From: Oscillospiraceae bacterium | GTDB taxonomy: Bacteria > Bacillota_A > Clostridia > Oscillospirales > Oscillospiraceae | Assembly (NCBI GenBank): GCA_017456105.1 | Contig: JAFTKA010000012.1 | Location: 1-33,789, forward strand | Direction: 5' to 3' | Length of the DNA: 33,789 nt | Part shown: in pieces, positions 13,940 through 21,313 of the stretch | How the letters are laid out: every line of letters begins with the position of its first letter | Numbering within the stretch: the stretch's first letter is position 1 | Translations under genes and position numbers: made by a program | Notes under the pieces: model-generated | The model's database searches: none | Told to the model about the DNA's origin: nothing | Seen by the model: the letters and a program-made list of their open reading frames with translations, nothing else

Positions 13940-14737
13940 ATGGAAAAAAGCATTGTTACCACCGGTAAGACCATTGACCTGGCTGTGGAAGCAGCCCTGG
14001 CTCAGTTGGGTCTGGACCGGGACAGTGTTTCTGTTCAGGTTCTTCAGCAGGCCAAGTCCGGCTTCCTGGGAATCGGCGGCAGCCCCGCTAAGGTTGAGGT
14101 AACCTATGAGGCTCCGGATCCCCAGCCCAAGTCCGCATTGGGTTCGGCTTCCCGTTCCAAGCCCAAGAAGAAAACAGAAGCACCCAAGGTTGAGGTAAAG
14201 CCTGAACCCAAGGTAGAGAAGAAGCCCGAGCCTAAGAAGGAAGCCCCCAAGGCTGAGCCCAAGGTCTACGCACCTGCCGAGCCCGGTTCTCTGGAGGAGA
14301 AGATCGAAGTCTTCGTCAAGGGCCTTCTGGAGCATATGAACTCTCAGGCCGTTCCCCACGCATGGCTTGCCAAGGAAAACACCTACATGGTGGACCTGGT
14401 GGGTGAGGATCTGGGCTACCTGATCGGCCGCCGGGGCGACACCCTGGACGCCATTCAGCACCTGGCCAATTACGCCATCGGCCGCACCGTGGACGAGCAT
14501 ATCCGCATCAATGTGGACGCTGAGCAGTATCGGCAGAAGCGGGAGGAATCCCTGAACCGCTATGCTCAGAAGAAGGCACAGCAGGTGCTGAAGGCTCGCC
14601 GCCGCACCACATTGGAGCCCATGAACGCCTATGAGCGGCATGTGATCCACGCTGCCCTGCAGGATACGGATCGGATCACCACCTACTCCATCGGTACCGA
14701 ACCCAACCGCAGAGTGGTTATCGAATACGAAAGATAA
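13940..14737 (+). CDS. jag: RNA-binding protein Jag/KhpB
   Basis: 265 residues. The order is a Jag N-terminal domain (about 3-52, including KSGFLGIGGSPAKVEV), a Lys/Pro/Glu-rich linker (about 55-112), a KH domain (about 118-190, with LIGRRGDTLDAIQHL) and an R3H domain (about 195-262, with RYAQKKAQQVL and a C-terminal YSIGTEPNRRVVIEY). This is the KhpB/Jag RNA-binding protein linked to cell elongation and division. It ends the rpmH cluster and is followed by a strong terminator; mnmE, mnmG and rsmG, often next, are absent here. Confidence 0.95.
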   Translation: MEKSIVTTGKTIDLAVEAALAQLGLDRDSVSVQVLQQAKSGFLGIGGSPAKVEVTYEAPDPQPKSALGSASRSKPKKKTEAPKVEVKPEPKVEKKPEPKKEAPKAEPKVYAPAEPGSLEEKIEVFVKGLLEHMNSQAVPHAWLAKENTYMVDLVGEDLGYLIGRRGDTLDAIQHLANYAIGRTVDEHIRINVDAEQYRQKREESLNRYAQKKAQQVLKARRRTTLEPMNAYERHVIHAALQDTDRITTYSIGTEPNRRVVIEYER

Positions 14738-14738
14738 A

Positions 14739-14772
14739 AAACGCCCCCGACGGATTTCTGTCGGGGGCGTTT
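14739..14772 (+). terminator. Terminator of the rpmH-jag cluster
   Basis: AAACGCCCCCGAC (14739-14751) and GTCGGGGGCGTTT (14760-14772) form a perfect 13-bp stem, 1 nt after the jag stop. Confidence 0.88.
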
Positions 14773-14775
14773 CCT

Positions 14776-14799
14776 GTAGGGGCGATTCACGAATCGCCC
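14776..14799. repeat. GTAGGG-family short palindrome
   Basis: GTAG then GGGCGATTC / GAATCGCCC with a 2-nt centre. The same GTAGGG-led palindrome style occurs at 20592, 25627, 27565 and 33689. Confidence 0.55.
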
Positions 14800-14813
14800 G
14801 CAGAATAAGGAAA

Positions 14814-14838
14814 TGCCCGACAGTAAAACTGTCGGGCA
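14814..14838 (-). terminator. Terminator of the hup-rqcP transcript
   Basis: TGCCCGACAG (14814-14823), TAAAA loop, CTGTCGGGCA (14829-14838): a perfect 10-bp stem followed on the minus strand by TTTCCTTATT, 7 nt past the rqcP stop. Confidence 0.8.
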
Positions 14839-14844
14839 AATTCT

Positions 14845-15084
14845 TTAGATTTCCTTGTACATAGCACCGGCATCGTCCTTACGGACGTTGTCAGCCACCT
14901 GTACCACCTCTACAGCCACCGTGCGGGGGCCCATAGAGATCTCGATGCGATCGCCCACCTTGACCTCATAACCGGCTTTTGCAACCTTGCCGTTCACTGA
15001 GATACGACCGTTATCGCAAGCCTCATTGGCTACGGTGCGACGCTTGATCAGACGGGATACCTTCAGGTATTTGTCTAAACGCAT
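14845..15084 (-). CDS. rqcP: S4-domain ribosome quality-control factor RqcP
   Basis: 79 residues, almost entirely an S4 RNA-binding domain: MRLDKYLKVSRLIKRRTVAN at the start, then GRISVNGKVAKAGYEVKVGD. This is RqcP (Bacillus YabO; Hsp15-like), which works with RqcH on obstructed 50S subunits to add C-terminal alanine tails. It begins 1 nt after the hup stop, so the two are cotranscribed. The flippase-hup-rqcP order matches the clostridial yabM-yabO neighbourhood, without mazG or the yabP/yabQ genes. Confidence 0.9.
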   Translation of the reverse strand: MRLDKYLKVSRLIKRRTVANEACDNGRISVNGKVAKAGYEVKVGDRIEISMGPRTVAVEVVQVADNVRKDDAGAMYKEI

Positions 15085-15085
15085 C

Positions 15086-15361
15086 TTACTTGGCGATGAT
15101 GTCCTTCAGAGTCTTGCTTGCCTTGAAAGCGGGCAGGCGGGTAGCGGGGATCTGAATGGTCTCCTTGGTGCGGGGGTTGCGGCCGGTGCGAGCTTCGCGA
15201 GCCTTAACCTCGAAGATACCGAAGCCGGAAACCTGGACCTTGTCGCCCTTGGTCAGGCTGGCGGTGATAGCTTCAAAAGTAGCGGAAACGGCACGCTCGG
15301 CGTCCTTCTTGGTCAGGCCGGTGTTAGCGGCAACTGCTGCGATGAGTTCAGTTTTGTTCAT
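15086..15361 (-). CDS. hup: DNA-binding protein HU
   Basis: 91 residues, the standard HU length: MNKTELIAAVAANTGLTKKD, VQVSGFGIFEVKARE, and the DNA-contacting arm GRNPRTKETIQIPATRLPAF. It is the nucleoid-compacting dimeric histone-like protein. It has its own promoter at 15396-15424 and is upstream of rqcP. Confidence 0.97.
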   Translation of the reverse strand: MNKTELIAAVAANTGLTKKDAERAVSATFEAITASLTKGDKVQVSGFGIFEVKAREARTGRNPRTKETIQIPATRLPAFKASKTLKDIIAK

Positions 15362-15395
15362 AGGTTTTTACCTCTTTTCCAAAGATTGATACTTT

Positions 15396-15424
15396 ACACT
15401 AACACATTTTTAGGGAAAATGCAA
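15396..15424 (-). promoter_or_regulatory. Promoter of hup-rqcP
   Basis: On the minus strand TTGCAT (15424-15419), 17 nt, TAGTGT (15401-15396) in the AT-rich gap between the flippase stop and hup. It implies hup is not dependent on flippase transcription. Confidence 0.5.
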
Positions 15425-15450
15425 GTGTTTTTAGCAATTTTTCCAATTTT

Positions 15451-17130
15451 TTATAACTTTAGCAGTTTTGCAAGCTTTTCGCCCTTGGGGAGCAGCAGGC
15501 AATCCTCTCTTGTGATGGCTTTGCACAGTACAACCAGCAGCAAATATACCACACCGCCAACGGCAATGGGGACACCGCAGAGCAGTACTCGACTGGAGAT
15601 CTGCAGCAGGTCCGTCATGGCCCACTGGCACAGGAAGACCACCACACCCATAATGGCGGCAGGCAGCAGAGGCCTTAAAAGATTGCGAATCAGAGCCGGC
15701 TTTTGGGGCACAGCCCGGGAAATACAGATCAGGTTCAAAACCGCGATACACAGATAGCACAAAAGAGTTCCGATGGGCGTACCCAAAATGCCAATGGCAG
15801 GGTTACCGGAAAGCACATAAACCACCGCAAGCTTTGCTCCGCCGGATAGGAGCATATTGATCACGGGGATATGGACCTTGCCGTGGGACTGGAGCACCAC
15901 GTTGGTGTACTGAATGATGGCGTAAAGGAAAATGCTGATTCCCAAAAGTGCCATCAGCTGTGCCGCAAGATCCAGCCTTTGGCCGGTGTAGCCGCCAACC
16001 AACGCCATCACAGGCCGTGCCAAGATGGTCAGGCCCACCGCACAGGGCAGGCTCAAAAGGCCGGTGATCCGGGCGGCAGATTCCTCGGTTTCCCGGACAC
16101 CCTGGTGGTTTTTCAGGGTAAGGGCGGAGGTGATGGCCGGTAAAACGCTGGCGGTAATGGGGATAATAAAAGCACAGGGCATATTGAAGATGGTCAGGCA
16201 GAAGCTGTAAATGCCCTTTAAGTTTGCGGCCACCTGATAGGGAACCTTGTCCGGGGAGATCTCCGGATTTGCCAGCACCTCAGTTTTCAGGGTTTCGATC
16301 AGGGGCAGGGCATAGCGGTCGGTGTCGATCAGCTCCACGATCTGATCCATATAAAGGCCGGATTCCACCACGGTCAGCAGCTGCAGACCGGCAGAGCCGA
16401 TGGTGATGGGAATGGCAATGGCCAAAAGGGCCTTTGCGGTTTGCCGATAACCAAAGGCGGCGTCGCCGGAGTGGGGCAGCTCCCGATAGGCGGGCCGGAA
16501 TTTGCCGTACAGATACAGGGTGGACACCAAGCAACTGATGGTTACGCCCAAAATCGCACCGCCTGCGGCCATGGGAACGCTGCCGGTGATACGCATGATT
16601 AGGAATGCGGCGGCAAGACCCACAATCAGCTTAAATGCCGCCTCCAGCATCTGGGAATTGGAGGTGGGACGCATATTCTCCTGACCCTGGAAGAAGCCCC
16701 GGTAGGTGGACATAAAGCCCATCAATAGAGCACAGGGAGCCAGGCACAGAATAGAGAACCAGGCATCGGGGGTGTTCAGCTTGGCGGCAAGCCACTGACA
16801 GAGCACCATCATCACAAGGGTACTGCCAAGGCCCAAAATCAGGAAGATGTTCCGGGAGGTCTTGTAGACCTGCCGCACCTGGTTGTAGTGTCCTAATGCG
16901 TGGTACTGGCTGATCATTTTGCTCATGGCGATGGGAAGACCTGCCGTGGAGATCATCAGCAGTACAGAGTAAATATCATAGGCGGTGGTGAAATAGCCAA
17001 AGCCGTCGTCGCCGATGATCCTCTGCAGGGGGATCTTATACAGAGCACCGATGACCTTTACCACAGCGGTGGCCAACGCAAGCAGGGCCGCACCGTGGAG
17101 GAAGGTTTGCTTTTTAGAAGGATCTGACAT
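15451..17130 (-). CDS. SpoVB/YabM-like polysaccharide flippase (MOP superfamily)
   Basis: 559 residues with about 14 hydrophobic helices, beginning FLHGAALLALATAVVKVIGALYK split over residues 10-32, then PLQRIIGDDGFGYFTTAYDIY. This is the lipid-linked polysaccharide exporter fold of SpoVB, YabM and related MurJ-like proteins, which flip lipid-linked cell wall or cortex precursors. The position upstream of hup and rqcP favours the YabM/SpoVB group rather than MurJ. Sporulation genes elsewhere in the window support a cortex role, but a vegetative wall role cannot be excluded. The stop is 89 nt upstream of the hup start. Confidence 0.88.
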   Translation of the reverse strand: MSDPSKKQTFLHGAALLALATAVVKVIGALYKIPLQRIIGDDGFGYFTTAYDIYSVLLMISTAGLPIAMSKMISQYHALGHYNQVRQVYKTSRNIFLILGLGSTLVMMVLCQWLAAKLNTPDAWFSILCLAPCALLMGFMSTYRGFFQGQENMRPTSNSQMLEAAFKLIVGLAAAFLIMRITGSVPMAAGGAILGVTISCLVSTLYLYGKFRPAYRELPHSGDAAFGYRQTAKALLAIAIPITIGSAGLQLLTVVESGLYMDQIVELIDTDRYALPLIETLKTEVLANPEISPDKVPYQVAANLKGIYSFCLTIFNMPCAFIIPITASVLPAITSALTLKNHQGVRETEESAARITGLLSLPCAVGLTILARPVMALVGGYTGQRLDLAAQLMALLGISIFLYAIIQYTNVVLQSHGKVHIPVINMLLSGGAKLAVVYVLSGNPAIGILGTPIGTLLCYLCIAVLNLICISRAVPQKPALIRNLLRPLLPAAIMGVVVFLCQWAMTDLLQISSRVLLCGVPIAVGGVVYLLLVVLCKAITREDCLLLPKGEKLAKLLKL

Positions 17131-17152
17131 AATTACCTCACATTCCTTTACA

Positions 17153-17187
17153 GAATGCAGAATGCATAATGCATAATGCAGAATGAG
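17153..17187. repeat. Five tandem 7-nt repeats
   Basis: GAATGCA, GAATGCA, TAATGCA, TAATGCA, GAATGAG in a row fill the gap between the flippase and the amidohydrolase. It is a microsatellite-like stretch in an intergenic spacer; the copy number may vary among strains. Confidence 0.8.
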
Positions 17188-17189
17188 TT

Positions 17190-18518
17190 TTAAGCATTTG
17201 CGGTATCGTTTTCCCGGAATAACCGTTCAATTGCATAACCGGTTAAATCCGCTACAATGTTCTTCAGGTCGATGGTGGGGAATTGGCCGTTTTGGTAGAG
17301 GATCTTGCCACCGACCATAGTCATAGCCACGTCGCCGCCCTTGGCGGAGAACACAAGTCCACTCAATACATTGTGGCAGGGGATCAGATGGGGAGCGGAG
17401 AAGTCCACCAGCACCACGTCTGCGTCCATACCCACTTCCAGCATACCGATCTGGGTGGCCCGACCCTGGGCTCTTGCACCGCAGACGGTGGCCATCATCA
17501 GTACTGCCGCGGCCGGCAGGGAAGCAGGATTCTCGTTGCGGGTACGCTCTGCCATGGCGGCAGACCGCATCACTTCAAACAGGTCAAGATTTCCGCATTC
17601 TGCGGCACCGCCCGTACCCAAAGCCACATTCATTCCGGCCTTTACGCAGTGGGAAATGGGCGTGGCGGCAAGACCTGCCTTGCCGCAGGCGATGGGGGTG
17701 GCTACCGCGGAGACCTTCTTTTTACCCAGGAGCAACCGGTCGTTTTCTGTCAGGGCAACACAGCCGGCGGCGGTGGCAGGCACGTCAAAGAGCCGGTGGC
17801 AGTTTAATAGCTCAGCCGGAGTAAGGCCTGTGCGATCTTCACAATCTTCACATTCGGCTTTCGTTTCCGCCAAATGCAGCTGCATACCAAGGCCCTTTTC
17901 CGTTGCGTAGCCGGAGAGAGCTTCCCAAAGCTGATGGTTGCCGGTGTACTCGGCATAGATGCCGGCGTCGATCCGGATCCGTCCGTTATCATAGCCGTTC
18001 CATGTTTCTACCAAACGGCAAAGGGTCTGGCACTGGGGGTCTTTTTCAAAATCAAAATCTTCGTTCTCATCAATAAACCGGTTGGCGGCAAGGGCAACAT
18101 TGGCTTTCATGCCAACCTCCGCAGCCGCTTCCGCCACCGCCTCGGGGAACTCCGACAGATCCGAAACGGAGGTAATGCCGAACCGCAGGCACTCCGCAAG
18201 ACCTAACGTGGCAGAACACTTGGCACTGCGATGGTCAAGTTTTGCAAGCTTTTGCAGCCGCTGCTCCAGGGTCTCCCTGGGGTCAGTATCGTCCAGAAAG
18301 CTCCGCAGCACCGTATCTGCCAGATGGGTATGACAGTTGACAAGGCCGGGGATCGCCACCATACCCGTGGCGTCCACAATGGTCTTGGGAGATTCCTCCG
18401 GGGGCGTTTTGCCCACATAGGAGATCTTTCCGTCGGTAACTCCCAAATATGCACCGAACAGCACTTCCATTTTGGGATTCATGGTAACCACGGTCGCACC
18501 GGAGATCAAGATGTCCAA
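17190..18518 (-). CDS. Amidohydrolase-family protein (TRZ/ATZ/MtaD-like), active site altered
   Basis: 442 residues with the fold of nucleoside/SAH deaminases: a beta domain at both ends around a metal-binding barrel. Seen: NCHTHLAD (His63, His65) and HLAET (His215, Glu218), which are metal ligands and catalytic Glu in the family. Missing: the AHC catalytic His is Gly252 (ATAAGCVAL), and the GTDGAASNN metal-ligand Asp is Gly303 (ALGTGGAAECGN). The usual NPxSNxKL loop is also changed. The frame is otherwise intact, so it is not a frameshifted pseudogene. It may be a catalytically dead or re-purposed enzyme. It lies 1 nt after hemZ in the same operon. Confidence 0.85.
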   Translation of the reverse strand: MDILISGATVVTMNPKMEVLFGAYLGVTDGKISYVGKTPPEESPKTIVDATGMVAIPGLVNCHTHLADTVLRSFLDDTDPRETLEQRLQKLAKLDHRSAKCSATLGLAECLRFGITSVSDLSEFPEAVAEAAAEVGMKANVALAANRFIDENEDFDFEKDPQCQTLCRLVETWNGYDNGRIRIDAGIYAEYTGNHQLWEALSGYATEKGLGMQLHLAETKAECEDCEDRTGLTPAELLNCHRLFDVPATAAGCVALTENDRLLLGKKKVSAVATPIACGKAGLAATPISHCVKAGMNVALGTGGAAECGNLDLFEVMRSAAMAERTRNENPASLPAAAVLMMATVCGARAQGRATQIGMLEVGMDADVVLVDFSAPHLIPCHNVLSGLVFSAKGGDVAMTMVGGKILYQNGQFPTIDLKNIVADLTGYAIERLFRENDTANA

Positions 18519-18519
18519 A

Positions 18520-19947
18520 TCATTCGCTTCCTTTCAGTAGGTCAAACAGTTCTTCCTTTTGGGCAAGAACCGAATCAATTTGCTCAATGTATTGCTCGGG
18601 GAATTTGGGGTTATGAAACCGCTCCAAAGCACCGCCGGGCAGGTTGACTTTATTCATACCGCCGCCCCCAAGGGACAAGATGGTATGCAATTCTTCCATC
18701 ATGTAAATATTGTACAGGCAGTCAAGATTATCCCTGCTCCAGCCCACATTTTCAAAGCTGCCGGACATATATTTCTGCCGGTACAGATAGTAGGGCTTGT
18801 AGCCCAGGGAGGAGAGGGTCTTGTTGGCGTATTCCACCATTTGAGAAACCGCACTGCCCTCCGGAAGACCGGCCTTGCTCTCGAACAGGTCAGCACCCTT
18901 TTTCAGGGCCAGGGTGTGAACGGTAATGTTGGCAGGATTTAAGCCTGCCACCTGATCCAAAGAACGGCAGAAGCCTTCAAGATCGTCCTGGGGAAGGCCT
19001 GCGATCAGGTCCATGTTGATGGCCTGGAAGCCGGCCTGTACCGCCTCGTGATAGCGATTTACCACGTCCTGAGCGGTGTGGGGTCTTCCGCAGGCCTTCA
19101 GAACGTGATCGAGCATGGTCTGGGGGTTGATGCTCATACGGTCTGCACCGTGTTTATAGATGGCACGGAGCTTTTCTTCATTTAAGGTGTCCGGCCTTCC
19201 ACCCTCCACCGTAAACTCAATGCACCGGGACAGATCAAAACTGTCCTGCACCCGATTCAGAAGCTCCGTTATTTGGGCGGAGTCCAGGGTGGTAGGCGTG
19301 CCGCCCCCTATATAAATGGTACGTATCTTTTTTCCGGAACTTTCCAGGAGTTTGCCCGTAACGGACATCTCCCGGTAAAGAGCCTCAAGGTAGGGCTCCA
19401 AAAGCTCCGTCCGCTTACCGATACTGCGGCTGACAAAGCTGCAATAGGTGCAGCGGGTGGGACAGAAGGGAATGCCGATGTATAAGGAAAGGTCGTTTTT
19501 GTCCAGCAAGGACGCGGCCTTAACGGTGGACTCCGAACAGTCCAAAGCTAAACTTCTGCGGGGAGCGGTTACATAGTACACGTCCTTCAAAAGCTTGTCT
19601 GCCGATGCCCGGCTGCCCCCTTCCAAAAGGTGGCGGGTGGAGATCTTGGTGGGGCGTACCCCAGCCAGAGCACCCCAGGCAGGCTCCGGCAAAAGCTGAA
19701 CGGCCGCAAGATACAGGCTCTGCTGCAGAGTCTGACGGCGGGAACGGACCGTTTCGTCCTTTGCTTTCAGCCGCTTTACCGCCCGGACAGTCTTGCCCCC
19801 ATAGGTAATGGCGGTAACGGCAGTAAGCCAGGTCTTTCCCCGGTGCAGGGAAGATACCGCTTCCCCCTCTGCTCCCACAGGGAACAAAGACACGAGGAGC
19901 TGCTCTACACTGTAAAGATCTTCATGTCCGTGTAATGTCAGTTTCAT
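18520..19947 (-). CDS. hemZ: Radical SAM coproporphyrinogen dehydrogenase-like protein HemZ
   Basis: 475 residues, HemZ-type. An N-terminal region of about 150 residues precedes the radical SAM core with CPTRCTYCS (Cys162, Cys166, Cys169 binding the 4Fe-4S cluster) and the GGGTPTTL SAM-binding glycine motif. HemZ is annotated as oxygen-independent coproporphyrinogen III oxidase, but this family has few biochemical tests. No other heme genes are nearby, so the real substrate in this organism is uncertain. It overlaps the MBL hydrolase by 4 nt. Confidence 0.9.
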   Translation of the reverse strand: MKLTLHGHEDLYSVEQLLVSLFPVGAEGEAVSSLHRGKTWLTAVTAITYGGKTVRAVKRLKAKDETVRSRRQTLQQSLYLAAVQLLPEPAWGALAGVRPTKISTRHLLEGGSRASADKLLKDVYYVTAPRRSLALDCSESTVKAASLLDKNDLSLYIGIPFCPTRCTYCSFVSRSIGKRTELLEPYLEALYREMSVTGKLLESSGKKIRTIYIGGGTPTTLDSAQITELLNRVQDSFDLSRCIEFTVEGGRPDTLNEEKLRAIYKHGADRMSINPQTMLDHVLKACGRPHTAQDVVNRYHEAVQAGFQAINMDLIAGLPQDDLEGFCRSLDQVAGLNPANITVHTLALKKGADLFESKAGLPEGSAVSQMVEYANKTLSSLGYKPYYLYRQKYMSGSFENVGWSRDNLDCLYNIYMMEELHTILSLGGGGMNKVNLPGGALERFHNPKFPEQYIEQIDSVLAQKEELFDLLKGSE

Positions 19948-20555
19948 ATCAGCCTCGTTACAAAGGGATTGGTTCGGTTTTCGTTACCAATCGTGGTACT
20001 CTCACCGTGTCCGGGATAGACGGTTAAATTCTCGTCAAGCTCAGACAGACGAATCAAAGAGCTGCAAATGGTATCCCAGTCGCCGCCGGGGAAATCCGTG
20101 CGGCCAATAGAGCCGGCAAAGAGGGTGTCGCCGGTGAAGATCACATCTTCAGACTTTAGACATACACAGCCCGGGGTATGGCCGGGGGTCTCCAGCACCA
20201 GAAACTCCCCGCCGGCCAGGGAAAGACGGTCGCCCTCTTTATAATAGGTAAGCCGGTCAATGGCCGCACCGTTCATGGGAAACAGCCAGGAGGCGGGCAT
20301 GGCCCATTCCTTTTGGCTGATATACAAAGGGCAATCGGAGACTTCCACAATTTTTTGCACACCGCCCACATGGTCAAAATGGGCGTGGGTCAGGCATACG
20401 GCTTCCACGGTTTTGCCCAGTGCGGCAACCCTGTTTAGAATGAGGTCCGGAGCATAGCCCGGGTCAATGACCACACAGGCGTCGGAGCCGTCGCCCCAAA
20501 CCAGATAACAGTTGGTCTGATTATCTCCCAAGGGGAGGGTTTCAATGTTTAACAT
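19944..20555 (-). CDS. MBL-fold metallo-hydrolase (glyoxalase II-like)
   Basis: 203 residues with the metallo-beta-lactamase zinc motif THAHFDHVGG (His57, His59, Asp61, His62), then GHTPGCVCL, FTGDTLFAGSIGRTDFPGG and GHGESTTIGNE. This is the YqgX/GloB-like group, which may hydrolyse thioesters such as S-lactoyl thiols. The ATG at 20555 is preferred since GAGG lies 5 nt upstream; a GTG at 20561 lies inside that ribosome site. Its placement between dtd and hemZ is the conserved clostridial order. Confidence 0.9.
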   Translation of the reverse strand: MLNIETLPLGDNQTNCYLVWGDGSDACVVIDPGYAPDLILNRVAALGKTVEAVCLTHAHFDHVGGVQKIVEVSDCPLYISQKEWAMPASWLFPMNGAAIDRLTYYKEGDRLSLAGGEFLVLETPGHTPGCVCLKSEDVIFTGDTLFAGSIGRTDFPGGDWDTICSSLIRLSELDENLTVYPGHGESTTIGNENRTNPFVTRLI

Positions 20556-20591
20556 AAGCACCTCAAAAACGGAGAACTCTCAATTATGATT

Positions 20592-20641
20592 GTAGGGAAT
20601 GCATAAATGCATTCCGCGGAACGGATTTATCCGTTCCCTAC
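20592..20641. repeat. GTAGGG-family double-hairpin palindrome
   Basis: Two hairpins (GGAATGCAT/ATGCATTCC and GGAACGGAT/ATCCGTTCC) are enclosed by GTAGGGAA and TTCCCTAC, giving a cruciform-like three-stem unit in the gap between dtd and the MBL gene. Related units lie at 25627-25714 and 27565-27592. Confidence 0.75.
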
Positions 20642-20664
20642 GGCCTTGAATCGATAGGTGTTGT

Positions 20665-21132
20665 TCACCCTCTCCGGGGGGAATCCATTAGCTGGTCGGT
20701 GTCCAGAATCAGGGTAACCGGGCCGTCGTTAATGGATTCTACCTTCATATCCGCACCGAAACGGCCGTGCTGGGGCGGATAACCCAGCTCCGCACAGTCC
20801 TTCAAAAACTGCTCATAGAGCCGATTGCCCAATTCAGGGCCGGCGGCATCGGTAAAGCTGGGTCTGCGGCCCTTGCGGCAGTTGCCGTATAGGGTGAACT
20901 GGCTGACCACCAGCACCTGACCGCCAATATCCGCAAGACCCAAATTCATTTTTCCGTTTTCGTCCTCGAAGACCCGCAGTCCCAAGGCCTTTTCCGCCAA
21001 ATACCGGCACTGTCTTTCCGTATCCTCCGGCCCAACGCCCAACAGGATCAGAAAGCCCTGCCCGATTTGTCCGACGACCTCTCCGTCAATGGCAACGGAC
21101 GCAGACTTAACCCTTGTCAAAACAGCACGCAT
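20665..21132 (-). CDS. dtd: D-aminoacyl-tRNA deacylase
   Basis: 155 residues, the usual Dtd length, removing D-amino acids mischarged onto tRNA. Both catalytic motifs are visible: SQFTLYGNCRKGRRPSF and NDGPVTLILD (the cross-subunit Gly-Pro motif). I start at the ATG at 21132 (MRAVLTRVKSASV) with AGGAGA upstream; the frame stays open to 21261 but that part is low-complexity intergenic sequence. It sits downstream of rel as in Bacillus. Confidence 0.95.
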   Translation of the reverse strand: MRAVLTRVKSASVAIDGEVVGQIGQGFLILLGVGPEDTERQCRYLAEKALGLRVFEDENGKMNLGLADIGGQVLVVSQFTLYGNCRKGRRPSFTDAAGPELGNRLYEQFLKDCAELGYPPQHGRFGADMKVESINDGPVTLILDTDQLMDSPRRG

Positions 21133-21313
21133 AGTTTGTTTCTCCTGATGCTCGAAATTTCGCTTATTATACAAAACAATCAGTTGAAAATTGAAAGTTA
21201 AAAGTTGAAAGTTGTGGTATTCCCTTCGGGAATGATTCAAATAAGTCCGCAACGCGGACACCGTAATTTTCCATTTTCAACTTTCAATTGTTTTCGGGCA
21301 GATGCCCGGAAAA
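21133..21313. other. Low-complexity gap between rel and dtd
   Basis: It holds near-tandem TTGAAAG/TTGAAAA heptamers at about 21184-21214 and their inverse CATTTTCAACTTTCAATTG at about 21273-21291, so a large imperfect hairpin could form. CGGGCA/TGCCCG lies just past the rel stop. No gene is seen. Confidence 0.5.
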
